A stretch of 64,000 nucleotides of DNA, taken from assembly GCF_016462415.1 (NCBI RefSeq), contig NZ_JAEMTF010000008.1, forward strand, positions 1-64,000. Reading direction: 5' to 3'. Below, one piece after another: positions 9,459-18,212 of the stretch (positions within the stretch are counted from its first letter, which is position 1; each line of letters opens with the position of its first letter). The translations under genes and the position numbers were made by a program. The notes below the pieces were generated by a model that worked only from the letters and a program-made list of their open reading frames with translations, made no database searches and had not been told where the DNA came from. Source of the stretch: Williamsia sp. (GTDB lineage: Bacteria > Actinomycetota > Actinomycetes > Mycobacteriales > Mycobacteriaceae).

Positions 9459-10873
9459 AGCGTGACGTCGACGGCCGGTGGCCCGGCTTGTACAGGTGAA
9501 ACAGGCCTGTCCTGGGTCGCCTCCTGAGTGAAACCGACAGGTATGGTCAGTGTCTCGCCGTACTCGTCGCGTCCTATCTTGAGCCACATGTAGATGGGGA
9601 TTCCCAGCATCAGGCAGAACACCCCGTAGTACACGGCCTGGTAGCCACTCCCGGCCAGCGACCAGAACGAGAACACGAGAGCGAGTGCGGAGACTCCGCA
9701 ATCTCTGACCAGGCGCGGCCAGGCCTCGACGCGACCGCACGTGAGCAACCAGTACAGCTGCGCGGCCGTGCTGAAGAGGTAGGGCACGACGGCCGTGAAC
9801 ACCGACAGCAGGACGAGGGTCGTGAAGACCTTGTCGAACTGGGTATAGCTGATGACGGTCAGGACCGACGCCAGGACAGTGGAGCTGATGATGCCGAACA
9901 CCGGTATACCGCGATGGGTTCGGCCGAAGGGCTCGGGGAACAGGCGGTCTTTCGCCGCCGCCATGGGCATCTCGCCGATGATCAGAGTCCATCCGATCAG
10001 GCACCCCAGCCCTGAGATGATGGCGGCGATGGCAACGGCGTCGCCTGCCCATTGACCGCCGAAGATCGCATTCGCCGAGTCGGTGAACGGTGCGGTCGAT
10101 TTCTGCAGGGCAGCGTTGGAGACGGTCCCGAACACCGTCAGTGTCCCGAGGATGTAGACCACCGCACAGCCGAGTGTGCCGAAGATCGTTGCGCGAGCGA
10201 CATTCTTGGCGGGGTTGCGGACCCGACCGGCGGCGACCGATGCGGTCTCGATACCCAGGTAGCTGAACAGAGCGATGGCAGATGCCGCTGAGATGGCACC
10301 AGCCGTTGACGTCCCGCTCGCGTTGAAGGCTCCGAAGTTGTCGGCCTTGATGAACAGCAATCCGACGGTCGCCATGAACAGCAGGGGAATGAACTTCAAC
10401 ACTGTGGTGACGATCTGGGTGATCGCCATGTTGCGAATGCCGGAGAGGTTGATCAGGGCCGGGATCCACAGACCCGCGATAGCGATGAGGATGGACCACA
10501 GGGTCTTGTGTTCGGTGTTCCAGAACACCTCGACGTAACCGACGAGAGCGACAACGATCGCCGCATTCCCCGCCCACGCGGTGATCCAGTACGTCCAGGC
10601 GTTGAGGAAGCCGGCGAACTCGCCGAATGCGTCACGCGCATAGAGATATGGCCCACCTGAGCCGGGAATGCGTTTCGACAACGCCCCGAACGTCAGCGCA
10701 AGGGCCACGGCACCGATCGTGACGAAGATGAACGCGACCAGACTGATCGGCCCGTAGGCCGCCAGTGCCGAGGGGAGGGCGAAGACGCCCGTACCGATCA
10801 CCGAACCCACGACGAGTGCGGTGGCAGTGGGAAGGCCGAAACGGCGTGCGTCCGCCGGCGTGTTTTCGCTCAT
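9455..10873 (-). CDS. APC-family amino-acid permease, probable arginine/ornithine antiporter
   Basis: A 472-residue protein with about 12 membrane spans. It opens with the APC signature GSVIGTGVFALPSAL (substrate-binding GxG break in helix 1) and contains PGSGGPYLYAR and the helix-6 region ALFSYLGIETASV typical of AdiC/ArcD-like exchangers. Given arcABC just downstream, arginine uptake coupled to ornithine (or agmatine) export is the most sensible role; substrate is inferred, not shown. A near-perfect DosR-like box lies about 40-50 bases before the ATG. It is first in a two-gene unit with the P-type ATPase. Confidence 0.85.
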   Translation of the reverse strand: MSENTPADARRFGLPTATALVVGSVIGTGVFALPSALAAYGPISLVAFIFVTIGAVALALTFGALSKRIPGSGGPYLYARDAFGEFAGFLNAWTYWITAWAGNAAIVVALVGYVEVFWNTEHKTLWSILIAIAGLWIPALINLSGIRNMAITQIVTTVLKFIPLLFMATVGLLFIKADNFGAFNASGTSTAGAISAASAIALFSYLGIETASVAAGRVRNPAKNVARATIFGTLGCAVVYILGTLTVFGTVSNAALQKSTAPFTDSANAIFGGQWAGDAVAIAAIISGLGCLIGWTLIIGEMPMAAAKDRLFPEPFGRTHRGIPVFGIISSTVLASVLTVISYTQFDKVFTTLVLLSVFTAVVPYLFSTAAQLYWLLTCGRVEAWPRLVRDCGVSALALVFSFWSLAGSGYQAVYYGVFCLMLGIPIYMWLKIGRDEYGETLTIPVGFTQEATQDRPVSPVQAGPPAVDVTL

Positions 10874-10911
10874 GGTCGGCCACGGTAGATCCGGGGTGGG
10901 TCGGGTCGGAG

Positions 10912-10925
10912 CGGCCGAAAGTCCC
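10912..10925 (-). promoter_or_regulatory. DosR-like box upstream of the permease-ATPase operon
   Basis: The minus strand reads GGGACTTTCGGCCG, 13 of 14 bases of the classical mycobacterial form GGGACTTTCGGCCC. It ends 39 bases before the permease ATG. This is the best single match in the window. Confidence 0.72.
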
Positions 10926-10979
10926 GTGGTCGAGGGCCGCCGGTCATGAACGCGGAGGCCTCGTTCCGATGACGCGATG

Positions 10980-10993
10980 GTGACTTCGTGCCC
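10980..10993 (+). promoter_or_regulatory. DosR-like box upstream of the adh-pnt-ssadh operon
   Basis: GTGACTTCGTGCCC keeps the spacing and right half of the box with one change in the left half. It lies 94 bases before the dehydrogenase ATG in the divergent region shared with the permease. The right side also overlaps an inverted repeat CTTCGT-N5-ACGAAG (10984-11000). Confidence 0.5.
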
Positions 10994-11086
10994 TACGAAG
11001 CAGTGGTGTCGCAGCGCATTCTCTTACGTATGCATCGCTCGATTCCTCGAGACGGGCATTAGACGAATGGCTGGAGGATCACCGCG

Positions 11087-12097
11087 ATGAGAGCAGCAGT
11101 AGTGACCGAGTTCGGCGCGCCACTGACGGTGCAGGACATCCCGATTCCGGTTCCCGGACCGGATCACGTACTCGTGCGCATGGAGACGTGCGGTGTGTGT
11201 CACACAGACATCCACGCAGCCAACGGGGACTGGCCCGCCAAACCGACGCTGCCGTTCGTTCCCGGCCACGAGGGCATAGGTGTCATCGAACAGGTCGGCC
11301 CCGGGGTGGATGCGCGACGTATCGGCGAGCGGGTCGCGATCGCCTGGCTGGGTTCGGCGTGTGGTGAGTGTGACCACTGCGTCTCCGGATGGGAGACCCT
11401 GTGCGAGAAGCAGGAGAACAGCGGCTACTCGGTCGACGGCGCGTACGCCGAGTACGCCGTCGCCCACGCTCGATACGTGGTGACGGTTCCCGAGGGAGTC
11501 ACCTCATTCGACGCAGCGCCACTGACCTGCGCGGGAGTGACCACGTACAAGGCGGTGAAGGTCGGCGGCGTTGCTCCCGCGCAACGAGTGGCGATCTTCG
11601 GTGTCGGCGGCCTGGGACACATGGCCGTTCAGTACGCCCGGATCGCCGGCGGGTTCGTCACGGCAGTCGACATCGAGGACGAGAAGCTGGACCTGGCCCG
11701 CGAACTGGGCGCCGACCACACTGTCAACTCGACCACGACCGATCCGGTGGAGGCCATCCAGGCGCTCGGCGGAGCCGACGTCGCCATAGTGCTCGCCGTG
11801 ATCCCGAGCGTCTTCGATCAGGCGTTTCGATCGCTTCGGCGGGGTGGTCGGCTGGTCTGCGTGTCGATGCCGGCCCACGGTGTGTTCCCTGTTCCCATCT
11901 TTCAAACCGTCGTCGGCGGCATCTCTGTCCTGGGTTCGATCGTCGGTACCCGCAAAGACCTTCGTGAGGTGTTCGCGCTACACAAGGCCGGCCGGACCAC
12001 GGTGTCCGCAGTCGGTCGGAAGCTCGACGAGGTCAATGACTGCTTCAGTGATGTACTCGCCGGGCGGGTAACCGCCCGACTGGTATTCGAATTCTGA
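11087..12097 (+). CDS. zinc-dependent alcohol dehydrogenase (AdhP-like)
   Basis: A 336-residue medium-chain alcohol dehydrogenase. Catalytic zinc ligands are in CGVCHTD (Cys near residue 37) and GHE (near 62); the structural zinc loop is CGECDHCVSGWETLC (about 93-107); the NAD site is GVGGLGH (about 171-177). It would interconvert alcohols and aldehydes. GGAGGA precedes the ATG by eight bases. It leads a tight five-gene run with transhydrogenase subunits and an aldehyde dehydrogenase (gaps of 2, -4, -4 and 36 bases), behind a DosR-like box, which suggests disposal of reducing power when oxygen is low. Confidence 0.92.
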   Translation: MRAAVVTEFGAPLTVQDIPIPVPGPDHVLVRMETCGVCHTDIHAANGDWPAKPTLPFVPGHEGIGVIEQVGPGVDARRIGERVAIAWLGSACGECDHCVSGWETLCEKQENSGYSVDGAYAEYAVAHARYVVTVPEGVTSFDAAPLTCAGVTTYKAVKVGGVAPAQRVAIFGVGGLGHMAVQYARIAGGFVTAVDIEDEKLDLARELGADHTVNSTTTDPVEAIQALGGADVAIVLAVIPSVFDQAFRSLRRGGRLVCVSMPAHGVFPVPIFQTVVGGISVLGSIVGTRKDLREVFALHKAGRTTVSAVGRKLDEVNDCFSDVLAGRVTARLVFEF

Positions 12098-12099
12098 CC

Positions 12100-13239
12100 G
12101 TGGTCAGCACCTTGTGGGTGGGCGCCGTTCGCGAGCGGGTGCCCGGGGAGAAGCGGGTCAGCGTCACGCCGTCGTCGGTGAATCGGCTGCAGCGCAGTGG
12201 TGTCAGCGTGATGGTCGAGACGGGCGCCGGAGCAGGAGCGTGGGTGGGTGATGCCGAATACATCGCCGCAGGCGCGCGGATCTCGACACTCGACGACGTG
12301 ATCGGCACAGCCGACATCATCACGTGCGTGCACCCTTCTCTCGATGTCGTCGCACAGATGCACGCCGGCCAATACCTGGCCGGTATGCTCGACACACGTA
12401 CGAACGATGAATTGGTCCGTACGATCACCGCGAATTCGGTGGTGGGACTGGATTTGTCGCTGCTCCCCAGAACGCTGAGCAGCGCCCAGTCCATGGACGC
12501 GATGACCTCACAGGACAGTGCGGCCGGCTACAAGGCCGCCGTGCTCGCGGCACACATCTTCGGCCAGTACTTCCCGATGATGATCACCGCTGCTGGGACG
12601 TTCCGCCCCGCGCGACTTCTGGTGCTGGGAGCGGGTGTGGCAGGCCTCCAGGCCATCGGTACATCTCGTCGCCTCGGCGCAGACGTCACCGGTTACGACG
12701 TTCGCCCCGAGACCCGGGGAGAGATCGAGTCGCTCGGCGCGCGGTTTCTCGAGCTACCCACCATGGTGCCGACAGGTGGCGCGGACGGATATGCCGGGGC
12801 GCTGACGCCGGAGCAGCGCACGACCCAGCAGGCAGAGCTGCAATCCGCGGTGTCGGCGTTCGATGTGGTGATCACCACGGCGCGGGTTCCCGGCCGCCGG
12901 CCACCGGTCCTGGTCACCGCGCAAGCGCTCGAAGCGATGCACTCGGGCTCGGTCGTCATCGACATGGGAGCCAGTGATCTCGGCGGCAACGTCGTCGGAT
13001 CTGTCGAGAACAAGACAGTGGTGATGCCGACGGGGGTGTCCGTCATCGGAGCGGGACAACTCGCCTCGACGATACCCGCCGCGTCGTCGGCCGCGTTCGC
13101 AAGGAACATCGCAGACCTCATCGCCCACATGGTGCGCGACGGCGAGGTCACGGTCGATCCCGATGATCAGATCGCGGCGGCCATCATCGTCGGTGCCACG
13201 GCGTCCACAAACGAAGAATTGCTGAAGGTGGGTACATGA
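12100..13239 (+). CDS. pntAA: NAD(P) transhydrogenase alpha subunit part 1
   Basis: A 379-residue protein of the alanine dehydrogenase/transhydrogenase domain I fold. It has the N-terminal substrate-like motif RERVPGEKRVSVTPSSV, the RQD-loop region (SMDAMTSQDSAAGYKAA) and the NAD-binding motif GAGVAGLQAIGTSRRLGA. Lengths and the two genes that follow show a three-subunit transhydrogenase (alpha-1, alpha-2, beta) as in Rhodospirillum and actinobacteria. The complex transfers hydride between NADH and NADP+ using the proton gradient. Start is GTG 12100, two bases after the dehydrogenase stop. Confidence 0.9.
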   Translation: MVSTLWVGAVRERVPGEKRVSVTPSSVNRLQRSGVSVMVETGAGAGAWVGDAEYIAAGARISTLDDVIGTADIITCVHPSLDVVAQMHAGQYLAGMLDTRTNDELVRTITANSVVGLDLSLLPRTLSSAQSMDAMTSQDSAAGYKAAVLAAHIFGQYFPMMITAAGTFRPARLLVLGAGVAGLQAIGTSRRLGADVTGYDVRPETRGEIESLGARFLELPTMVPTGGADGYAGALTPEQRTTQQAELQSAVSAFDVVITTARVPGRRPPVLVTAQALEAMHSGSVVIDMGASDLGGNVVGSVENKTVVMPTGVSVIGAGQLASTIPAASSAAFARNIADLIAHMVRDGEVTVDPDDQIAAAIIVGATASTNEELLKVGT

Positions 13240-13529
13240 GTATCGATTTCATCACCGGGATCACGGTCTTCGTGCTGGCGCTTCTCGTCGGCGCCGAGGT
13301 GATCGGCAAGGTTCCCGCGACGCTGCACACGCCGCTGATGTCCGGGGCCAACGCAGTTCACGGTGTTGTCCTCATCGGGGTGATCATCGTCGCCGGGGAG
13401 GTCAACTCGCCGTGGGGGATCGTGGTGATGGGATTCGCGGCCGCACTGGCATCGATCAATGTGGTGGGCGGATATCTGGTCACCGACCGGATGCTCGGCA
13501 TGTTCCACCACGATGCGGACGCTCGATGA
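13236..13529 (+). CDS. pntAB: NAD(P) transhydrogenase alpha subunit part 2
   Basis: A 97-residue membrane protein with about three spans and the family pattern GxxVIxxVPxxLHTPLMSGxNAxHG (here EVIGKVPATLHTPLMSGANA). It forms part of the proton-translocating domain II of the transhydrogenase. Its ATG overlaps the pntAA stop (ATGA) and its stop overlaps the pntB start in the same way, so the three subunits are translationally coupled. Confidence 0.93.
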   Translation: MSIDFITGITVFVLALLVGAEVIGKVPATLHTPLMSGANAVHGVVLIGVIIVAGEVNSPWGIVVMGFAAALASINVVGGYLVTDRMLGMFHHDADAR

Positions 13530-14935
13530 CCCCGCTGTGGTCGAACCTTCAGTCACTGCTCTACCTGGCCTGCGCGGTCACCTTCGTGGTCGGTCTGCAC
13601 CTGATGAACTCACCACGGACGGCCCGTCGCGGCAACGCCATCTCGGCGACCGGGATGTCCGCCGCAGTTGTCATCGCTTTCGTCGCGGTGACCCTCGACG
13701 GCTTCACCCTCACGGCTGCACCGCTGGTCTTGGTGATCGCTGTGGCGGTCGGGTCGGCGATCGGTCTGATTGCGGGTCGACGTGTCGCGATGACTGCCAT
13801 GCCACAGTTGGTGAGCAGCTTCAACATGGTGGGCGGCGGTGCGGCGGCGCTGATCGGTGTCGACGAGGCCCTGCGCGCAAACGGCACGACCGCGATCAGC
13901 GTCGGCGCCACCACCGGCCTCGGAATCCTCATCGGATCGTTGACCGTCGCAGGCTCCTTCGTGGCGGCGGGAAAGTTGCAGGGCTTTCTGTCCGGCAATC
14001 CTGTCCGACTTCCCGGTCACCGAGCGCTGGAGTTGTCCGCCATCGGGTTCGCGATCGTGGGCGCGATATGGCTGGCGCTGCATACCGGTGACGTCATCCC
14101 ACTGGTGATCGTCGTGGCCGCGTCGCTCGCCGCCGGCGTGCTGATCGTTCTGCCCATCGGCGGAGCCGACATGCCGGTCGTGATCTCACTGCTCAACGCA
14201 TGTACCGGAACTGCCGTGGCGATGACGGGCCTGGCGTTGGGTAATCCGATCATGATCATCGCCGGCGCGCTCGTCGGTGCAGCAGGGGCAATTCTCAGCG
14301 TGTTGATGGGTAAGGCGATGAATCGGTCGATCATCGCAATCGTCGTCGGAGGATTCGGGGGCGCCACCGATCAGCCTGCGGGAAAGGGGACTTCGAGCGC
14401 CGCGGTTCGCCAGACGACGGCTGACGACGTGGCCATCCAGCTCGCCTATGCCCACAGGGTGGTGGTCGTACCCGGTTACGGGTTGGCCGCAGCACGCGCA
14501 CAGCACGAGCTTGCAGACCTCGGAGCGCTGCTGACCTCTCGTGGTGTCGACGTCAGCTACGCAATCCACCCTGTCGCCGGCCGCATGCCGGGCCAGATGA
14601 ATGTTCTCCTGGCCGAGGCCAACGTTCCCTACTCCGAGCTGAAAGACATGGATGAGAGCAACCCGATATTCGCCCAGACCGACGTGGCGCTCGTCGTAGG
14701 CGCCAATGACGTGACCAACCCCGCGGCTCGACGCGCCGGCAACCCTGTGTCGGGTATGCCGATCCTCGATGTGGACAAGGCCACCAGCGTCATCGTGCTC
14801 AAGAGATCCATGGGCCGCGGATACGCCGGTATCGACAACGAGCTTTACGCCGAGCCGCGGACCAGCATGCTGTTCGGTGACGCCAAAGAGTCATTGCAAC
14901 AGCTGCTCTCGGCCATCAAGGTGCTCGTCGCCTGA
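13526..14935 (+). CDS. pntB: NAD(P) transhydrogenase beta subunit
   Basis: A 469-residue protein with an N-terminal membrane part of about eight or nine helices and a C-terminal NADP(H)-binding domain III. Diagnostic segments are the helix pattern LVSSFNMVGGGAAALIG and, in domain III, VVVVPGYGLAAARAQHELADL, YAIHPVAGRMPGQMNVLLAEA and VVGANDVTNPAA. It completes the proton-coupled transhydrogenase with pntAA and pntAB. The start ATG 13526 overlaps the pntAB stop. Confidence 0.93.
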   Translation: MTPLWSNLQSLLYLACAVTFVVGLHLMNSPRTARRGNAISATGMSAAVVIAFVAVTLDGFTLTAAPLVLVIAVAVGSAIGLIAGRRVAMTAMPQLVSSFNMVGGGAAALIGVDEALRANGTTAISVGATTGLGILIGSLTVAGSFVAAGKLQGFLSGNPVRLPGHRALELSAIGFAIVGAIWLALHTGDVIPLVIVVAASLAAGVLIVLPIGGADMPVVISLLNACTGTAVAMTGLALGNPIMIIAGALVGAAGAILSVLMGKAMNRSIIAIVVGGFGGATDQPAGKGTSSAAVRQTTADDVAIQLAYAHRVVVVPGYGLAAARAQHELADLGALLTSRGVDVSYAIHPVAGRMPGQMNVLLAEANVPYSELKDMDESNPIFAQTDVALVVGANDVTNPAARRAGNPVSGMPILDVDKATSVIVLKRSMGRGYAGIDNELYAEPRTSMLFGDAKESLQQLLSAIKVLVA

Positions 14936-14971
14936 CGTCCACCACCAGATTTTCAACGATAGGAACAACTG

Positions 14972-16363
14972 ATGACATACATGTCGACGAATCCGTTCAC
15001 CAATGAGGTCGTGGCCACCTTCCCCGATATGACGGACGAGGCCCTACGCGTCATTGTCGATCGTGCGCAGACCACCTTCGAGTCATGGCGGCTGACCCCA
15101 TTCGCGGAGCGGTCGCACTTCATCCGTCGGGCGGCGGCCCTGTTGCGTGAGAACGCGGACGAATACGCCGGTCTCCTCACCCTCGAGATGGGAAAGCTGT
15201 TCGCGGAGAGCCTGGGCGAGGTGGAACTCTCCGCGTCCATCCTCGAGTACTACGCCGACAACGCCGAGAAGTTCCTGGCCCCAGAACATCTGGGCATTGC
15301 GTCGGGTGAACACGGTGATGCGACGGTGGTGAGCGAGCCGCTGGGTATTCTTCTCGGTGTTCAGCCCTGGAACTTCCCCTATTATCAGCTGGCTCGCGTT
15401 GCGGGGCCGAACCTCATGGCCGGCAACGTCGTCATCGTCAAGCATGCGTCCATCGTGCCGCAGGCTGCCGCCGCGTTCGAGCGGCTGTTCCGCGATGCCG
15501 GCGCTCCGGATGGCCTCTACACCAATGTGTACGCAACAAAGGAGCAGGTTTCTGCACTGGTCGACGACCATCGGATTCGCGGGGTGGCGCTGACCGGCAG
15601 CGAGCAGGCCGGATCGATTCTCGCAGCCCGGGCCGGGAAGAACCTCAAGAAGTCGACCATGGAGCTGGGTGGCACCGACGCACTCATCGTCCTCGCCGAT
15701 GCGGACATCGACAAGACCGTCACCTGGGCGTTGTGGGGGCGGATGAACAACGGTGGTCAGTGCTGTGTGGCGTCGAAGCGGATCATCGTCGTCGACAGCG
15801 TTGCTTTCGAGTTCATCGAGAAGTTCACGGCTGCGATGACCCGACTCGCCGCCGGCGATCCGTTCCTGGCCAGCACGACACTGCCACCGATGTCGTCACA
15901 GAGCGCAGTGGACGGCCTGCGTTCGCAGGTCAAGATCGCCGCCGACTGTGGGGCGGTCGTCACCGAGGTCGGTGAGTCGGTGCCATCGACGGGTGCATTC
16001 ATGCAGCCGACGATCATCACCGAGATCGACCGCGAGAACCCCGCCTACGACGAGGAATTCTTCGGACCGGTCGCGTTGATCTTCCGAGCCCGCGATGAAG
16101 AAGACGCCATTCGGATCGCCAACGACTCCAGTTACGGTCTCGGCGGCTCGATCTTCACCGCGGACGTCGAGCACGGCAAGCGGCTGGCATCGCAGATCGA
16201 CACGGGAATGGTTTTCGTCAACCACCCGACATGGACGCGCGCGGACCTTCCTTTCGGCGGCATCAAGAAATCCGGGTACGGGCACGAGTTGTCACACTTC
16301 GGGATCACCGAGTTCGTCAACAAGAAGCTGATCAACGTCGTCCCGATCGACGCCCCGGCCTGA
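14972..16363 (+). CDS. NAD(P)-dependent aldehyde dehydrogenase, succinate-semialdehyde type
   Basis: A 463-residue aldehyde dehydrogenase. The general base Glu is in MELGGTD (near residue 231), the catalytic cysteine is in NGGQCCVASKR (near 265), and the NAD(P) site includes PWNFPYYQ and GSEQAG. The short N-terminus and these motifs match the GabD1/SSADH subgroup that oxidises succinate semialdehyde or similar short aldehydes. AGGAA lies six bases before the ATG. It is the last gene of the adh-pnt operon, 36 bases after pntB, so aldehydes from the leading dehydrogenase could be taken to acids. The exact substrate is inferred. Confidence 0.88.
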   Translation: MTYMSTNPFTNEVVATFPDMTDEALRVIVDRAQTTFESWRLTPFAERSHFIRRAAALLRENADEYAGLLTLEMGKLFAESLGEVELSASILEYYADNAEKFLAPEHLGIASGEHGDATVVSEPLGILLGVQPWNFPYYQLARVAGPNLMAGNVVIVKHASIVPQAAAAFERLFRDAGAPDGLYTNVYATKEQVSALVDDHRIRGVALTGSEQAGSILAARAGKNLKKSTMELGGTDALIVLADADIDKTVTWALWGRMNNGGQCCVASKRIIVVDSVAFEFIEKFTAAMTRLAAGDPFLASTTLPPMSSQSAVDGLRSQVKIAADCGAVVTEVGESVPSTGAFMQPTIITEIDRENPAYDEEFFGPVALIFRARDEEDAIRIANDSSYGLGGSIFTADVEHGKRLASQIDTGMVFVNHPTWTRADLPFGGIKKSGYGHELSHFGITEFVNKKLINVVPIDAPA

Positions 16364-16406
16364 GGAAGAGTTCGGGTACTGACCGCCAAGCGGAGACCAA
16401 CAACGG

Positions 16407-16441
16407 CCGGGACGATGCTCGAGGTCTGAGTATCGTCCCGG
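16407..16441. terminator. strong bidirectional terminator hairpin
   Basis: CCGGGACGATGCTC (16407-16420) and GAGTATCGTCCCGG (16428-16441) pair over 14 positions with one G-T around a seven-base loop. It sits between the convergent dehydrogenase operon and the minus-strand kinase gene and can serve both. The arms contain GGGAC/GTCCC but with the wrong spacing for a DosR-like box. Confidence 0.75.
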
Positions 16442-16462
16442 TCCTCTCTGTCTCCGGTTGCG

Positions 16463-17986
16463 TCAGGCGCTCACCACGTGTGGCGTACCCGGGTGTCGAA
16501 TTGCGCTCACGGCCTCCGACACGGCAGTTTCCGGGAGGTAACCGGTGTCGATCACGACGGCGGTCGGCCATGCGTCGCGGCACTGCGACATGGAGTGGTA
16601 GACGTCGACAGTCGCGTCCGAGGCGTTGAGTCCGCGTCCTGCGATCCGACTGGTCGACACAGACGGAGGTGCGTGACATTCGAGCTCGATCAAACGCGAA
16701 TGCGTCTGGTCGGCCACGCGCTCTGCGCGCTCACGCAGCGCGGCCGCGTTCCACGATGCGTCGATGATCACGGAATGCCCCTGCTCGAGTGCATCCCTCG
16801 CGCGTTGCACGATCACGTCGTACGTCCTCTCGGTGGTGGTCGGGGAATACAGTCCCTCGCAGAAGCCGGATGGGCAGTTTGTCATCGGATCCAGTCCGGC
16901 AAGCTGTTTCCGTACTACGTCGCTGGACAGCACCACTGCGGGCAGGATGCGCGCTATCCCGGATGTGATGGTCGTCTTCCCGCTACCCGGCAGCCCGCCG
17001 ATGATGGTCAGGGTCACCTCGGCAGACCGGAGGTGCGCCAGGGCGAGCTCGGCGTGCGTGCGCGCCTCGATCGAGGCAGAGACGTCTCCCTGTGCGTGAC
17101 GAATCGCTGCGACCTCGGCCCGGACGAAGGCCCGGTAGGCGATGAAGTGGTGCACGAGCGAAGGGGGCGGGTTGTCCTTGCTCAGCCCCGTGAACGTCTC
17201 GATGAACAGGCCGGCCAGATCCTCCCCACCGCAGAACTCCAGATCCATTGCCAAACAACAGGCGTCATCCAAGGAGTCGACAAATCGTAGTCGGTCGTCG
17301 AAGTCGAGGCAGTCGAGTATCCGTACACCGTCCGGCATCGCGAAGATGTCGTCGGCCAACAGGTCGCCGTGGCCGTCGACGATTCGTCCTCCGGTGACCC
17401 TGCCCTGGAACAGGGGCGCGCGGCCGGCAAGGAAGGTGTCGACCAGAGTTCGTATCTTGTCGATGGACTCTTTATCGATCGGGTTGTCCGCCAACGACAC
17501 GGTCTCGTCGATGTTTCCCGACCAGCGACCACGTAACGCCTCCCGGGATCCCTCGTGGTCGATCCGTTCGTTGTGCGCAGACCGTGAATGCACCCGGGCG
17601 ACGATGCGAGCCACGTCGACGACGGCACCACGCAGGTCGTCACCCGCGTGGGCCAGGCTCGCAAGTCGTCGCGTGTCGGGAAGCCGATCCATCACCAGGA
17701 CCGGCTCGGAGACGCCGCCCCGTGGGTCGGCCAGCTCGCTGACCCCGTGATACACATCGGCCGCGAACCGCGAGTTGAGCGCGAATTCGCGCTCGCAAGC
17801 CTGACGGCGAGATTCGACGGTCCGGAAGTCGAGGAATCCGGTCCGGATCGGCTTTTTGATCTTGTACACACGTGTGCCGACGAACACGACGAAGGCGCTG
17901 TGCGTCTCGCGCGCGTCGTAGATCACGGGATACGTCGCCGACTGGCCTGCAACACCCACGGACGCATCTGTTGTCGAACGGATCAT
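16463..17986 (-). CDS. two-domain phosphotransferase/ATPase, Rv2004c-like
   Basis: About 507 residues. The first 320 resemble an aminoglycoside-phosphotransferase (APH) fold, with HGDLLADDIF (near residue 206) and LDCLDFDDRLR (near 225) matching the catalytic Asp and metal-binding motifs. The last 180 form a P-loop ATPase/kinase with Walker A GGLPGSGKTT (330-339). This arrangement is that of Rv2004c, a DosR-regulon protein of unknown function in M. tuberculosis. The start is unsure: ATG 17986 has GAGGG ten bases upstream, while GTGs lie at 17992 and 17995. DosR-like boxes at 18080 and 18131 lie upstream, shared with the divergent nitroreductase. Confidence 0.8.
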   Translation of the reverse strand: MIRSTTDASVGVAGQSATYPVIYDARETHSAFVVFVGTRVYKIKKPIRTGFLDFRTVESRRQACEREFALNSRFAADVYHGVSELADPRGGVSEPVLVMDRLPDTRRLASLAHAGDDLRGAVVDVARIVARVHSRSAHNERIDHEGSREALRGRWSGNIDETVSLADNPIDKESIDKIRTLVDTFLAGRAPLFQGRVTGGRIVDGHGDLLADDIFAMPDGVRILDCLDFDDRLRFVDSLDDACCLAMDLEFCGGEDLAGLFIETFTGLSKDNPPPSLVHHFIAYRAFVRAEVAAIRHAQGDVSASIEARTHAELALAHLRSAEVTLTIIGGLPGSGKTTITSGIARILPAVVLSSDVVRKQLAGLDPMTNCPSGFCEGLYSPTTTERTYDVIVQRARDALEQGHSVIIDASWNAAALRERAERVADQTHSRLIELECHAPPSVSTSRIAGRGLNASDATVDVYHSMSQCRDAWPTAVVIDTGYLPETAVSEAVSAIRHPGTPHVVSA

Positions 17987-18079
17987 GGTCACCACACCCT
18001 CAATGAACCGAGGGTCGATTCTTCATGACGCTATCGGTTTCGAGGCATTGCCCGTCATGTGCGCTGGTCCCGTGAGCAA

Positions 18080-18093
18080 GGGACTTTCAGCAC
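18080..18093 (+). promoter_or_regulatory. DosR-like box in the kinase/nitroreductase divergent region
   Basis: GGGACTTTCAGCAC, 12 of 14 bases of the classical form. It lies 94 bases from the minus-strand kinase start and 120 bases before the plus-strand nitroreductase start. Confidence 0.62.
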
Positions 18094-18130
18094 AAGATGT
18101 GTTCATCGCCTACCGAGGTCCTGCGACCTC

Positions 18131-18144
18131 GGCCCGAAAGGCTC
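18131..18144 (-). promoter_or_regulatory. second, weaker DosR-like box in the same divergent region
   Basis: The minus strand reads GAGCCTTTCGGGCC, 11 of 14 bases of the classical form, 51 bases from the stronger box. Paired boxes are common at DosR promoters, which raises its likelihood. Confidence 0.4.
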
Positions 18145-18212
18145 TCGTGTCCATATGTCCTCTCTGCCACTGTGAGTCGTCAAGCCGTACCCGAGCAGGC
18201 GAGGAACTCAGC

